From Lasioglossum baleicum (taxonomy: Eukaryota > Arthropoda > Insecta > Hymenoptera > Halictidae), in contig NC_134940.1 in the NCBI RefSeq assembly GCF_051020765.1, positions 12,289,712 to 12,353,711 of the forward strand: 64,000 nt of DNA, in the 5' to 3' direction. The notes under the pieces were generated by a model that saw only the letters and a program-made list of their open reading frames with translations, ran no database searches and was not told the DNA's origin. Both the position numbers and the translations under genes were made by a program. Positions 37,028 through 49,407 of this stretch are shown here, in pieces. Position 1 is the stretch's first letter. Every line of letters starts with the position of its first letter.

Positions 37028-37283
37028 CCCCTTGCCGTATTTTAACGAGTCACGCTCGTCATGAAGATTTTAAACAAAGCCTAGTAAATATGAATGTTAC
37101 GCCTTTCTTCTTAATTGAAATAATATTTGATTTGTTTTTAATCAATATTTAAGCATTAAAACACAAATGTAGCCATACAATAAATATAAATTTTCTTTTC
37201 TCTTCTACGAGATATTTGGGGATAAAGTTGAAACTTTACAGTTTCAACTGCTGTAACTGTAAAGAAAATTATTCAGCAAGGGG
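37028..37283 (+). mobile_element. piggyBac-like MITE, 256 bp, TTAA-flanked
   Basis: TTAA (37024-37027) precedes CCCCTTGCCGTATTTTAACG, and the right end CAGCAAGGGG is followed by TTAA (37284-37287). Inverted CCC-TTGC ends plus TTAA are the piggyBac hallmark. An ACGAGTCACGCTCGT palindrome lies near the left end. It matches 63042-63272 in reverse. Confidence 0.8.
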
Positions 37284-37287
37284 TTAA

Positions 37288-39290
37288 CAGTATTTTCAAT
37301 AATTGTTGTATCAAAAGAAAGTTGTTGGTTGACGACTAAATTTTCATCATCATAATATTAATGAAAAATACGTATGTTTGACTATCTGGAGGGCAATGAA
37401 GAGAATGAAGGGATCACGAGAAGAAGAACAGAGAGAGAGAGAGAGGGAAGAGACAACGAGGAGTGGAATCCGGTCGCGAATCGGGTGGCAGAAATAATTC
37501 ACAGCGTAGCCGGAAGAAGCGGGGGCCCTCTACCGTTCATTAATTCCAAAACGACGACGATTAATGTAATAATCTGATCCTGGCGGGGCCCTTAACGCTC
37601 CCGCGGTTCCGTCTCCTTCTGGATCCATTATGAAATCTGCGTACAATTTTCGCGGGTGCTGCGCGCGTTCATCCGAGCTTGTTCCTCGATTCAACGGGCC
37701 TGAGAGAGACAGGCGAACCGAGACAGAGAGATAGATAGAGTGAGAGGGGTCTTAATTACTGCATTGTTCACGGAACGTAACGAGGAACGTCGGTGAATCC
37801 GTCGGCGATAGAGTGCTACCCGTCGCCAGGATTAAGGAGAGAGAGCAGACGCGTGATGTGGCCTTTCCGTTGTTATTAACAGCGAATCGTTCGCGTATCG
37901 GAAGACCTAGCACTCCATGTTTGCATGGTTGATCACTTCCGGCGCACAATGAGCAGGAAAACTGGAAGCTCGTCGTGGCGAAAATTCAATATTTGAAAAA
38001 AATTTTTTTGTACACATCGATTGATAACACTTTGAAGCTGAACACTAGTATCTCTGATTACAGAGCAATACACGGTTTAAATTAATATTTTGTGTATGTA
38101 TTACACACTTTAGTGAAATTATAATTCTAAAGGATCAAACATCAATAAAGAATTGCATCCTTTAATAAAAGACCAAAATTCAGTGGACAATAAAATCTTT
38201 CTGCAGAGTCAAAAATCAGTGAAGGTCCAAAAATTCTTTAGAAAAGTGTAAAAAATTAGCTGAGAACAAAAATCGTTCGGTAAAGGGGTGAACAATTAGT
38301 AAAGGATAAAAAATCAATAAAGGACAAAATCCTCCAATAAAAACCAAAAAATCAATTCAAGAAAAAATGTCCAGTAACCGATAAAAAATATTCAGCAAAA
38401 CACGTATTAGTTTCACATCTCCAATGGTACCTAACGCTTTTAAATAAATTGTACCCAGCAGACTGAAAAGTATTTTTCCAAGACAGTCGATATTTTCCTC
38501 CGGAACGACCGAATCCTTGGATCCGAGTGATTCGAAGATCCATCGACATTCGACATGCTCGGCGGCGAAGTTTATTCGAACGGTGACTGGAGGTTCGGTA
38601 AACATGCGTTTATTTGAAGCCTCTCGCGCGTGCTAAAACGGGGCCGCGCGGCAAATGGCGCACTCGCTCGCCGAAAAAAAGAAAACTGGGGAAAATGGAA
38701 AAAAGACGAGGCACCTGGTTTTTCCGGGGAAGAGCACTGAAAGCATCGAATCGCTACGAGTAATAGAGAGCACGTGGATGTAAAAAGGGACCAGGGGCCC
38801 CCGGGGGCGGTTTTAGAGCCGACGCGATACGACGAGGATTCCGCTCGCGGAAATCCTTCCGCGACGCCGCTGCCGCTGCCGCCTGTGCGAACTTTCCGGC
38901 TGGCTCCTTCGAGCCATGGGAGATACAGAAAAATCTCCTTTTCCCGCGATGCATCATTCCCTCCGGTTTGAGAGGAACGTAGTGTGTGAGCCGTCTCACG
39001 TTTATGGAGAAACTTTCCGCCGTAATGGCGGACGCGGTTTTTATTGCACTATAACGCGATAGGTTAGGTTCAATCGAATTCAGTTAACCATCGGAGATTT
39101 TTTAGACGTTTCAGTTCATTAACATTAAAAGATTTTTTATTTTACGATTATTGAAATAATAAAAATGATTTCATAAGGAACGGTTGTATATATATATCTT
39201 TAGTAGAGCATGTATTACAATAGGGAACACACAATGGGTCTGAATAAAATCAATCTTGTCATTTTTATAAGGGAACATGTACCAGTTACT
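37288..39290. other. Intergenic; (GA)n and an A-rich degenerate array
   Basis: There is no supported gene. (GA)n at 37431-37446. About 38130-38400 repeats an approximately 19-bp AAAAATCAGTAAAGGAC-like unit. CpG-rich at 38520-39060. Confidence 0.4.
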
Positions 39291-39920
39291 AGGGATGGGA
39301 TCAAGTGCCTCGCAAACAGGTTCGAACTTTGATTGTTTGAATTCGAACTCTCTATATGTACTTCGAAACACAGAAATAGTACTCCTAAGTATACTCGCAC
39401 CTATTCCAGACAGTTTCGAGTCTTTTACAAGTAGTTTGGTAAACGGAAATAATACTTGCAAGTATATTTGAATCTTGGTCGAACAGATCCGAAACTTTTA
39501 TGAATATCGTACCGGAAATTCTCTGATTTTTCTAATCATTACTTTCTTTACCTTTAAAATCAATTATGTTGTCCTCTAATGCATAATTTAATTCAACATG
39601 TATAACTATCATTTCATAATCTATCGGAAATATTATTCTTAAATAGTTACGAATTACTAATACTATGCAGTTCTGATTTCCAAGATTCGAGTACTGCTTG
39701 TGAAAGATTCGAGTCCTTTCAACATCGAAGTACTTATAAGTATCTTTTCGAAACTTGTAAGTACTCATTCCGAGGTTCGATATCAGTTTGTATAAAATGA
39801 GTACTTTTCAAATATAATCATTGAAACATTATTGCTGTTAAGTAGTAATCGTAACCCATGGAATGAAACTTGGTTATTGAAATTGATTCGGATTCGTGAG
39901 TACAACTTGATCCCATCCCT
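39291..39920. mobile_element. hAT-like MITE, 630 bp, AGGGATGGGATC ends
   Basis: AGGGATGGGATCAAGT at the left mirrors ACTTGATCCCATCCCT at the right. ACCAGTTACT occurs directly before (39281-39290) and directly after (39921-39930). The perfect 10-bp match is longer than the usual 8-bp hAT duplication, so the exact terminus is uncertain. The interior repeats AAGTACTTATAAGTAT and TTCGAA words. Confidence 0.8.
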
Positions 39921-39930
39921 ACCAGTTACT

Positions 39931-40896
39931 GTTAAGGCGCGGTAGGTTTAGTGTTAATATTGAAGATCGATTACTGTTTTATTATATTTTTTATTGATCC
40001 TGTTCTCTGTACAGAATGGTTCGAACAAGACAGTGTGTGTTTGCTTCTGAGCTACTGTTGAAGGCATTAAAAATTAGTTGTAGGGAATGGTTCTTTTAGG
40101 GCTGATTAATATATAAGATGTGTGAGGGGTTTGTTTTAGTGAAACGTTCGTGGCAAACGTGAGTTTTCACTAGTGAACCGGAATGGCAACTGCTGTGGAA
40201 ATTGGCCGGGTTATTGTACCTAAGGAGGCGTATTTTAAGGCCGGCTATTATATAAGAATCGATTTATCTTGTGTAACTGGTGAATTATGCGCAGAATCTT
40301 TCGCGGAAATTGAATTACGGCGATGGAAATAGGAGAGTAAGGAGGAAGACTCATGGGCCCCCCTTGGCTCGAATAGTAAAACGCCCGGCTGTCACGCGAA
40401 GGGCCCCGGGTTCTCGAATCTCCTGAATATCCGACGACCATTTTTCTTCGATTTTCCGACCTCTTGGCCGCTCGAGGACCATCAACATGCGCGAACAGAC
40501 GTGGGAAATTGGAAAATTCAAATAGTCGGCTGTGCGAGAAAAAATATTTCATCGAATCAACTGGATTCGGAAAATTAATGATTCCAATCAAAAGAGAACT
40601 TCCACAGAAGGAAACCGTTCCGTTATGAAATGAATACCGAGCATAAAACATGAATAAAATACAACTAATTGCGGTACTACTAAATTAAAGCTGGAGGTGT
40701 TCCTGAAAGAAATTATTTCAAGAAGGTAACTTTCCTAAAAAAAGTGATTATAGAAGGAGTTAAAGTTCCTGGCACAAAAATTAATATCACTGATATTATC
40801 GCTGATAATGAAAAATTGATTATAGAACAAGTGTTAATGTATAGTACAAATAAAACTGTACATAAATAAATATAAGCACTGAGTATGTAATAAATA
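39931..40896. other. Intergenic, nothing recognised
   Basis: No supported gene or delimited repeat. Confidence 0.35.
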
Positions 40897-41087
40897 GACT
40901 GCGGATCTTTATGCAAAATAAAAACTATCTACCTGAATTGCAACGAGTTCGGATGAAAAAACATTTAATTTCTTGCTAAATACGTTTAATAGGTTGAAAA
41001 TGATATAGTAGCATGTTTAAATTCTTCAAATATTTTGACTGTCATAGACCTACCCATTTTTATCACAAATGCATAAAATCCGCAGTC
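40897..41087. mobile_element. 197-bp-family MITE, copy A
   Basis: GACTGCGGATCTTTATGCAA at the left mirrors TGCATAAAATCCGCAGTC at the right. TA precedes the left end and a mutated CA follows the right end. It shares internal sequence with the copies at 47328 and 48481. Confidence 0.8.
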
Positions 41088-42929
41088 CACTAATAAAGAA
41101 TAATAAACAAGCTACTGATAATAATTGCACTCGGCATAGAAAAACGAGATAAAATAATAGAATTCAAGCTGTGGAACATTGATTATAATCAGAGAAGTGA
41201 AGGAAAGGTTATGTCAGCTAACTCAACGATCAACTCAATTCCCAAAAAGATAAGCGGAATGAGTAGCTAATGAAGAGAAAAGAGCCTCTACTAAAGAAGC
41301 AGACGAGAGGATAAGGAACGAATAGAATAATCAAGTTAGGATCTAGTAGAATGATTGATAGATGGGGCGAAGGATCGAACGACGAACGAAGTCATCAGGA
41401 AGCCGTTGGGTTGGTGTAATCACTCGAGGAAAAATGTGCGTCCGACAAGGTTGAGAGCGATCAGTTGCCTCAGGGCGAACGCTTCGAATAAAAAATTCAA
41501 GGTGCTGCTGCTGGAGGTCTTAAATAGAGAATGGTTGAAATTGATTGAAGTCGTTGCCAGGAAAAAAAACGAGATTCCCCGGCTGCAGACAGGGGTCCAG
41601 CTTCCGCTCTCTTTCTCTCTCTCTCTCTCTCTATCTCGGTGAGTGTTCTATAGGAAGGGCGGTAAAGGTAGTCTGTGTCGTGTAATCGGGAAAGGAATTT
41701 TCTTCGTCGCGATAAAGACAGATTGGCGAGGTGGAAAAGACTCCCGAAGAAAATGGGAGGAGAGGTGGGGGTGGTAGACAGGCTTGGTGGACTAAAGCAG
41801 ACACTCTTTTACGACGTATCACAAAAGAAAATGGCGAACAGTGGATGTACTCCCGGTCGCAAATATTAAATCAAACCAGAACATTCCAACCGTTTCAGTT
41901 TCTTTTAATCTAAAAAATTGCGGTATCGAAAGTTAAATAAATTCGAAATAAATTCTAAACCTGTGCTAAGCACTTTAAGTGACTAAAAAGTTTCACTTCA
42001 TTGAATAATTTTCCATGGTAGTAAATTTATAATTTAAGTAACTGTGAAAGGAAAACTATGGAACCATTTGATCGTCAATAGTAGGTTTACTGTTAATTAT
42101 TTTAATATGTCGAAAATATTATATTGGTATCCTTCGATACTTTCGATTATTTTACTGTTTTTACCTGCTCGTTTTGTCATAAATGCACAAAATCAGCAGT
42201 CTAGATATAATTCGTCTCTGCTCAAATTTACAGCACTTTTTTTATCGAGTGTGAAACAATAATCACCCTGGAATCGAAATGAAGCGAGCCAACTGAAGTT
42301 GTCTACATGATGGAAGGCCATTCGAAGAAGAATAGAGCTACAGGATGAAGAACATCCTCGAAGATGGATCGTTTTCGGACCTAGCTTTACCTGCGACTTT
42401 TCTTCAAGCTTTCTCTCTCTCCCTCTCGTTCCTGTCCTCTTCAATTTTGCACCGGAATTTCTATCTTTGAAAATCTTCGATTTGAGTTTCCGGATTAGGA
42501 TTGAGAGGAACCCGGTCGCGATTTTTCGGGGACCACGGTGGAAATCGTGATCCTTTGAACCGGAAACCGACTGCGGCCTCGGCAACCACGGATCCTCGAG
42601 GCCGCCGCGTAAACGGATTCGCATAATCGGATTGACGACACGACGGTTTCCGCGAGACCGCGTTACTCCACCGTACAAAGGGAATTCCACGATCTTGAGG
42701 GCGTCGTTTTCACTCGTAGATCGCGATGTCATCCGTTTACTAGACACGCTGTTCCCCACTTGGAACTGCGAAATTAATCTCACCGATAGTAAATTGACTG
42801 AAACGATTCTACTTGGATCCCATTACCTTCTGAGACTGCAGGTCTCCCAGTACGTGAATTAATAACTTGAATGGCGCGTGTTCACCACCGGAACACCAAT
42901 CATTTGAAGCGTAGTCTATAGTTTAGATC
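41088..42929. other. Intergenic; (CT)n and a solitary MITE end
   Basis: A (CT)n run lies at 41606-41637. ATGCACAAAATCAGCAGTCTA at 42183-42203 is a decayed end of the 197-bp family. A 196-codon minus-strand open frame at 42193-42783 begins at that MITE end and has no recognisable domain. Confidence 0.4.
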
Positions 42930-43530
42930 TAATTGGTTGGACCATCACAAAAAAATATTTTTCTTCGTTCATTTTAACCAGAAAATTAAAAGTTGTTCAT
43001 AGAAGTTGAGTATCCCCGATTTTCTAATTTTTAAAAATTTTATGAGTGCATGTATAGTTTTGTAACTCGCTGGATCATCGAGAAAAATTGTTTTTCTTCG
43101 TTCATTCTAACCAGAAAATTAAGAGTTGTTCATGGAAGTTGAGTATCCCCGATTTTCTAATTTTTAAAAATTTTATGAGTGCATGTATAGTTTTGTAACT
43201 CGCTGGATCATCGAGAAAAATTGTTTTTCTTCGTTCATTCTAACCAGAAAATTCAGAATTGTTCATGGAAGTTGAGTATCCCCGATTTTCTAACATTTTA
43301 AAAATTTTATGAGTGCATGTATAGTTTTGTAACTCGCTGGATCATCGAAAAAAATTGTTTTTCTTCGTTCATTCTAACAAGAAAATTAAAAATTTGTCAT
43401 GGAAGTTGAGTATCCACGATATTCTAGTTTTTAAAAATGTTGTGAGTGCATGTATAGTTTTGTAATTCGCTGGACCGTCACAAAAATTGTTTTTCTTCGT
43501 TCATTTTAACTATGAAAAATTAATTTATAC
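42930..43530. repeat. 133-bp tandem array, about 4.5 copies
   Basis: Units beginning CGCTGGATCATCGAGAAAAA recur at 43068, 43201, 43335 and 43468, a 133-134-bp period, each with GTTCATGGAAGTTGAGTATC. Neighbouring units differ by few substitutions. The same repeat forms a second array at 52570-53212. Confidence 0.9.
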
Positions 43531-44689
43531 AGATAATTAATATAACTTATTATTATATCTTGAAATTAATGCAATTTTTATTTTGCATGTACATCCGTAT
43601 TTATGGGTGCTCGTTATCGGAGAAATCATTGCTCAAGTGACGTCGTCTGCAGCTTAAAAAACAATTAGCAGTATCCAGAAATTGTTTTCGCGTGGCCCTA
43701 AATCGCCTCTAATCTACAATCGTTAAAAGCAGAAAATTTCCCGGGATTTCTACGAGGGAATGGTTGTTGCTGTTTGGATTAGGGGATGTCGAACACGCAG
43801 GCATTATCGCGGAAGCAATTTTCGCCGGGCAATGGAGTCCCATTGCGGGACAAGCGATCGACAGATTCCATCGTCGTCACGTAATATCGGCGGACACGTT
43901 ACGATTAGCTAAACCGTGTGTATTCAGGCCATGAATTCGAAGAGTCGTTATCGATTATGCGGCGATAGCGCTAACCGGGGCTCCGGGTAACGTTAACTAG
44001 CCGGGCGGTTAGCATGATGGAGACAAGGGGGACACGGGAAACATCGACAAACGAATTTCTATCCTCTGGGAGAGGCCCTGTGCCGATCGATTTTCTTCGT
44101 TAAATCTTCGTCTCTGGATTCCCCTCTAAATTCTTCGCGCTCGCGAATTAATTACGAGGCCATTAGACTGGAAATCATTTTCTAGAGTCGTTAGCTCCGG
44201 TGAAAACTAGAGTATCGAGATTCGGGAGATAGAGATGCATCTCTGGGAGGTTCTGCCGCGAAAATATCCAGTTCTCTGCGAGTCCTCGCAGCATAATATC
44301 CCGGGCGGACTGTATCGTTAATATTTAATGCAATACCACCGTGAATATTGATCCGGTTTACCCTCCCGAGGAATTTTAAACGATCGCAGCTAACAACTCC
44401 TGGCCGATCGATGGATTTTAATTACGGGCCAGAGCCATTAATACCACGGTTTCAGCGAAATATGTATACCGAACTAATCTGATCTGTTCCGACCCGGTTG
44501 CCGCAGTTTCCAAACTAATTGATTCGAACGTCATCTTTGTTTAACCCGACGACATGTTTGCTGTCCTCAGTGGACGCCGGAATTTGCATTTTTCCGGAAC
44601 AGTTCCCATGAACAGGAATTTAAAGAGATCGATGTTCACGTTTCATTTTGACAAGGTATTCAGTCAGTTTGAATTAAAAAATAATATTT
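43531..44689. other. CpG-rich intergenic block
   Basis: About 43750-44600 is non-repetitive, moderately GC-rich sequence with no coding exon I can support. Its uniqueness amid repeats makes it a reasonable place to test for conserved regulatory DNA. Confidence 0.35.
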
Positions 44690-45290
44690 TTCATTTTCCT
44701 CCTTGCTTATTTTCATGTGGTACACCGTGACTACTGAAAATTAAATTCACTGCAGCATGTCCGATTCATCTACACTTCTCTGTGATTTTATTGATTAGCA
44801 ATTTTCTGCGAACAGTTCGTTTTTGTTTAGTTCTATTCTGTGCCTGACATACGGTATACCTCGGCTACTAACGTTTTATTTATTTCAATATTTTGACTGC
44901 AACGAAATTGCAATAATATTTTTAATCTTCCTCTTTGTCCGTTTCCATTCCGAGTCCGACATATGGTACACCGTGACTACCGAAAATTAAATTCTCTGCA
45001 GCGTGAACGATTCGTCTCCACTCCCTTTGGTTTTATTGATTAGCAATTTTCTGCGAACAGTTCATTTTTGTTTAATTATATCCTGTGCCCGACATGTAGT
45101 ATACCCCTCGGCTAGTAACTTTTCATTTATTTCGGTATTTCGACTGTAGCGATATGAAAATAAATTTTCTTCAAACAGTTATTTATTCTTATTATATGTC
45201 TGACACATGGCACACCTCTTCCACTGACTCCACTTTACGATTATTTCAGTATTCTGACAGTAGCACTAATATGATAAATTGAATATCTTC
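44690..45290. repeat. 246-bp tandem duplication with 123-bp sub-structure
   Basis: TGGTACACCGTGACTAC starts at 44718 and again at 44964. Both copies continue through ACTGCAGC or CTCTGCAGC and GATTAGCAATTTTCTGCGAA. Within each, a half-unit with GTATACCTCGGCTA(C/G)TAAC resembles the other half, so the ancestral unit may be about 123 bp. A third decayed copy reaches about 45290. Confidence 0.8.
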
Positions 45291-46059
45291 GATGACTCAA
45301 TAACACAAACAAAATTTTATCAAAGAAACTCGGACGTGAAATAATTCATTTCAGCACGATGATGACAATGTTCTGAATTCCTTTAAATCCAAATTCCTGA
45401 ATTCCAAAAAATTCAATCATGCTGCCCATCGATCCTGGATCTTGTAAAAAAGTCGTACGCCCTAATCAATGACGCGATCTTTCATTTCTCATCTTCGGAG
45501 GCTCCCATTCGTTCCGACAAGCGGCAACAAACGCGGGAATAGGCGAGGGACAATTGACCGTGGATTTTCCACTAATTTCCCCCATCGAATTAATCACCGA
45601 CGCGTCGGTATCAGCGCTCATCGCTCGAAATTCAGTAGGGCGCCGTCGGTTTTCGACGCGAGAATAGATTCGGCGACGTAATTGCCGCAAGCCGGCTCAG
45701 CGGATAGATTATGCGCGTACACCTGCACGAGCTGCGAGCTTTATTATACGCTCTGGTGCGGTTATGTACATTGATTTCGGCCGCACGGTAAACCGGCACG
45801 GTGTTAGCCTTATCTACCTGCGAGCCATGCCGTAGGAAACCTTCGGTTCTCGTTGTTTGCCACGGCTGTGGTCGAAACTTCGGGGTCACCGAGTAGATCG
45901 GCCCCTGGCGAGTCGACCAACCTGCCCCCTGGGGCTTTCGTGGCGTAAACTGTTGATCTGTGACCACGGAGGATTTTTTGTGGAGTGGACTCTAAAAATA
46001 TGTATGTTTTTTTTTTAATTTTGTTAAGAAGAGGTTGAAGCGTTTGTATTTTTGTTGTT
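45291..46059. other. Intergenic, nothing recognised
   Basis: No supported gene. About 45470-45960 is CpG-rich. Confidence 0.35.
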
Positions 46060-46293
46060 TTTAAAGTTTGTTGTTTTTAAAGATACGTCAAATGTCTGAA
46101 GGACAAAGTTGAATGGTAAAATCGGACTCGTACGATACCAAAAAAATGTTTGTTTATATGTAATTTTGTTTTAGAGATATGGCGGTCACCTTCATTTACA
46201 TACATTTGTTATAAAAAAGTACTAACCTATGTCGAAAAGTTAGTAATTCAGGAGATATCCAAGGTGGTCAAGTTAGGTGAAATACCCTAATTG
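46060..46293. mobile_element. MITE fragment related to 31418
   Basis: It shares TTGTTGTTTTTAAAGATACG and AAAAAAGTACTAACCTATGT with 31450-31670. It ends CAAGTTAGGTGAAATACCCT, the reverse complement of the 31418 terminus, so the two fragments together show both ends of the family. Confidence 0.65.
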
Positions 46294-47114
46294 AGAAATA
46301 TTAATTTTGTTATAACAACATTTTGGTCGGCTCAGGTAATTTTCAACATTCCCGGTGATGGATTGCAGAATAAACGGCCCCGGCGAAAATATGTTAACGT
46401 TAGCAGAGTATGAATATTAATCGGTAAACAACGTTCACATTGGTCCGTCGTCGAATTACAGAGCGGCCGTTCTAATTGTTTCCCAATTAACAGAACAATG
46501 CTCGTGGCATCAGCTCGATGTACTGTTCAGTGCTTGTTCTATAGCGATAATTAATCATTATTATTCGCGTGACGGCGCGAGGCTGCCGTTGCATGCTAGC
46601 GGAGTTTGTTGAAAGCAATTTTCAAATGTTTTATAATTACAGATTCCACGATACGCCGCATTAATTCTATATCCAACAGAAATTTAATTCGAGTACAGAA
46701 AACAGGTGGAACTGGATCCTTCAACTCGACTCAATGAAAATCAAATGAATTTTCCGCATTACTCGTACACGAGTATCGTTGAATCAATTTGTGCCTGATT
46801 TTCTTTTCGATTCCAAGTTATTGATCATGATTCCGGCATTGTGTACGGTTCGTTTGGTGAAAGCTCGCTATCGTATCTGTACGACAGTCCAGCGAGCGCA
46901 CCTGGGTCCTGGTTCCGCGGGTCGTCATTAATTAATGCCAGCGCGAAATCACACTGGAAATTAATTGAATTCATCGTCCATGGTGCTCGCTTATTTTCGG
47001 ACACAGAGGCACGAATGTTAATTAATGTCGATCAGTGGAAACTCGACTTTGATGGAATCGACTGTGAATCGCGGGTCCACGGTTAGAAAAGTCCGAAAAC
47101 TGCAACATTTTAAC
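46294..47114. other. Intergenic, nothing recognised
   Basis: No supported gene or delimited repeat. Confidence 0.35.
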
Positions 47115-48058
47115 CTAGGATTACCATAACTATTATAACCAAAAAGAAAAAAGTCAGAGAATAACAAGTATTTCATTGACTAAAATCGTATTGGTTACAA
47201 ATAAGGATCGCAATAAGTAACCGAAAATTTTTTCTCTCGTTGGTCAATGTTATCGTTGAGAGAAATTCATTTCGATCATTTATAACAGTTGTCGATGAGA
47301 GAAATTTATTTCGATCGCTCATAACTAGACTGTGGATCTTTATGCAAAATAAAAAATAACTGCATCGATTCCAAGACACAGAAGCTGAATACAAATTTCT
47401 TACTTCTTTTAATTATTTTATTAAACTGCAATTAATATGTTGATGTTCTTAACTTTTTTAGGTATGTCCACTGCTTTAAATTGTACATAACAATTTTTGT
47501 TATGAATGCATAAAATCCGCAGTCTACTCATAACAGTTATCAATGAGAGAAGTTCATTTCCATCGCTCATAACAGCTATTAATGAAGGAAATTTGTTATA
47601 GTTATTATGAAATAGTACAACTTCCAAATGGTAGACAATCAATTATTTCATAAATTTTTTATTCATAAATGTAATTGCTACAATCAAAATTTAATGTGAC
47701 AAACAAACAAATTTTGTGTTGTTCTTATGGTCTGTTGATTCGTCTTGTTGTACGAAACCTTCTCAATGAATTTCACTGGCTTGCTCCATCCGAAAAAGAG
47801 TAGACAACTCAATAGTTAAATAAGCAATGAAAATTCTTCATCGATAACAGTTATCGAGGACGATCCAATTTTTTGGACACTAATAACTGTTATTTCTAAC
47901 GAAAAAGTATAAAAATCGATATTTTCTAATCATTTTGTTCTTCGAATTTTTTTTCTTTATATTTTGTGTAGATTATCTTAAAATTCAATAATAATCAACT
48001 TGTTTGAAATTATTTTTATCGTAAAAAATTTCAGAATAACTGTTATTTTTGGTCCCTG
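47115..48058. mobile_element. hAT-like element interrupted by a MITE
   Basis: The left end CTAGGATTACCATAAC is a decayed form of CAGGGACCATAAC and the right end GGTCCCTG is its reverse. The interior repeats ATAACAGTTATCAATGAG and GATCGCTCATAAC units and matches window positions 1-286 in reverse. A 197-bp MITE sits inside at 47328-47524. Flanks ATTTTAAC and TTTCGAAT do not match, so the outer limits are tentative. Confidence 0.5.
47328..47524. mobile_element. 197-bp-family MITE, copy B (nested)
   Basis: GACTGTGGATCTTTATGCAA and TGCATAAAATCCGCAGTC are inverted ends. TA borders both sides (47326-47327 and 47525-47526). It splits the ATAACAGTTAT repeat field of the surrounding element. Confidence 0.85.
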
Positions 48059-48480
48059 TTTCGAATAAAAGTGGGGTTTTTCCAAGTGGGTTTTAAACCC
48101 ACTTTATTCGAAATTTTTATGTAAATCAAATTTTTGTCCAATTTTGGTCTGATTCTGTTCATTTATTGTTTCTTAATGGCTCTGGTGGTCCGATACTACT
48201 TTCTACGCTCTTATTGTTGACTTACATCAATGTTGCCGCAGTCAGCATTGAGACACTCTTCAGGTCTGACTTGTTACACCAATATTAGTGTCGTCACACT
48301 TATCGTTTACTTGTACTACTGTGTCTGACTTACTGCATTCAGTAGAAGTAGCACAGTAAGTTCGAATTACGACACGTCGACACTACTTTGGTCGTGTTTG
48401 TCATTGACTGAACTACTTTCTGGTCTGAGGCGGATCAAATTGGACTTGATCTACTTTTCACGTCTTATTACTCATAAGTA
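48059..48480. other. Hairpin plus relics of the 217-bp satellite
   Basis: TTTCGAATAAAAGTGGG at 48059 is mirrored by CCCACTTTATTCGAAA ending near 48115. About 48190-48460 contains GTCTGACTT, AGTAGAAGTAGCAC and CATTCAGTAG words resembling a decayed form of the satellite at 49408. Confidence 0.45.
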
Positions 48481-48677
48481 GACAGCGGATCTTTATGCAA
48501 AATAAAAATTTGGTACCTGAATCGCAACAAACTGGAGTGTAGTAGAAATTGATTTTCTTTTTAAATGTGTTAAGTGGATTGAAAATAATATAACAGTATT
48601 TGTAAATGTTTCTAATGGTTTTACTGTTGCGAATTACACCCTCTCATCTTTGTCATAAATGCATAAAATCCGCTGTC
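48481..48677. mobile_element. 197-bp-family MITE, copy C
   Basis: GACAGCGGATCTTTATGCAA at the left mirrors TGCATAAAATCCGCTGTC at the right, bordered by TA on both sides. Relative to copies A and B the T-to-A change in the end is present, complementary, at both termini. Confidence 0.85.
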
Positions 48678-49407
48678 TAATCATAAGCCAGGACCATCGT
48701 GAATACAGATTCTGGCATTAAATTTTCATTTTTCCCTGAACGTTGTTGGAACCCATCGGAGCTTTCTGTTTACCTTACAGTCGTTACGAAGCACTCGTTA
48801 AACTTCATTTTCGATGCAGATCTCCAATTGCTTTGTTCGATGTGCTGGTAGTCTGAGAATGTACTGTAATAAGAGGCTACTTTGTCCTCGTTAATTTTAC
48901 AGGGAACGTTATCTTCGTAGTCTGTTTTATTAGCGAGCGTTCCGCCGACGAAACTTATTCATTATCTAAACGACTTTCGTCCCTCTCTCAACCCCCGTCT
49001 CTACGAATCCGAACTTGTGAACTCGAATTACCGATGTTCCTTCCGGTGAGCAACTTCTCTCTCGCGAGGCTTTAATAAAATTCGGAAAGACGACGTTCCG
49101 GTTTTCGACGAGCGACAATCTATCCGTTTCCGATCACCGGGTTCGTGGCTAATGAAAGTCAGAGCTGTTTACAGAGGCCTCTGCCTCGAGGCGTAGAAAT
49201 GGGGCCTATCGGTGAATAGAATCTAATTAATGTTCTATATTTCGCCGCGAACTGACGGTTCTCCGATCGCTCAAACTTCCCGCAGTTTCGGCAGATCTAG
49301 GTCAGACGTAGACACCCGTGAAACATTCGTCGGCTTCGACGTTGGCTAATCGCACAGATCACACTTAATCAGCAGTTCATGTCAATCGTTACTCCGTCGA
49401 CAGTAGT
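48678..49407. other. Intergenic, nothing recognised
   Basis: No supported gene. Moderately CpG-rich unique sequence. Confidence 0.35.

Noticed and set aside
42193..42783. 196-codon minus-strand open frame
   Set aside because: It begins at a non-ATG codon, ends within a MITE terminus and shows no recognisable domain.
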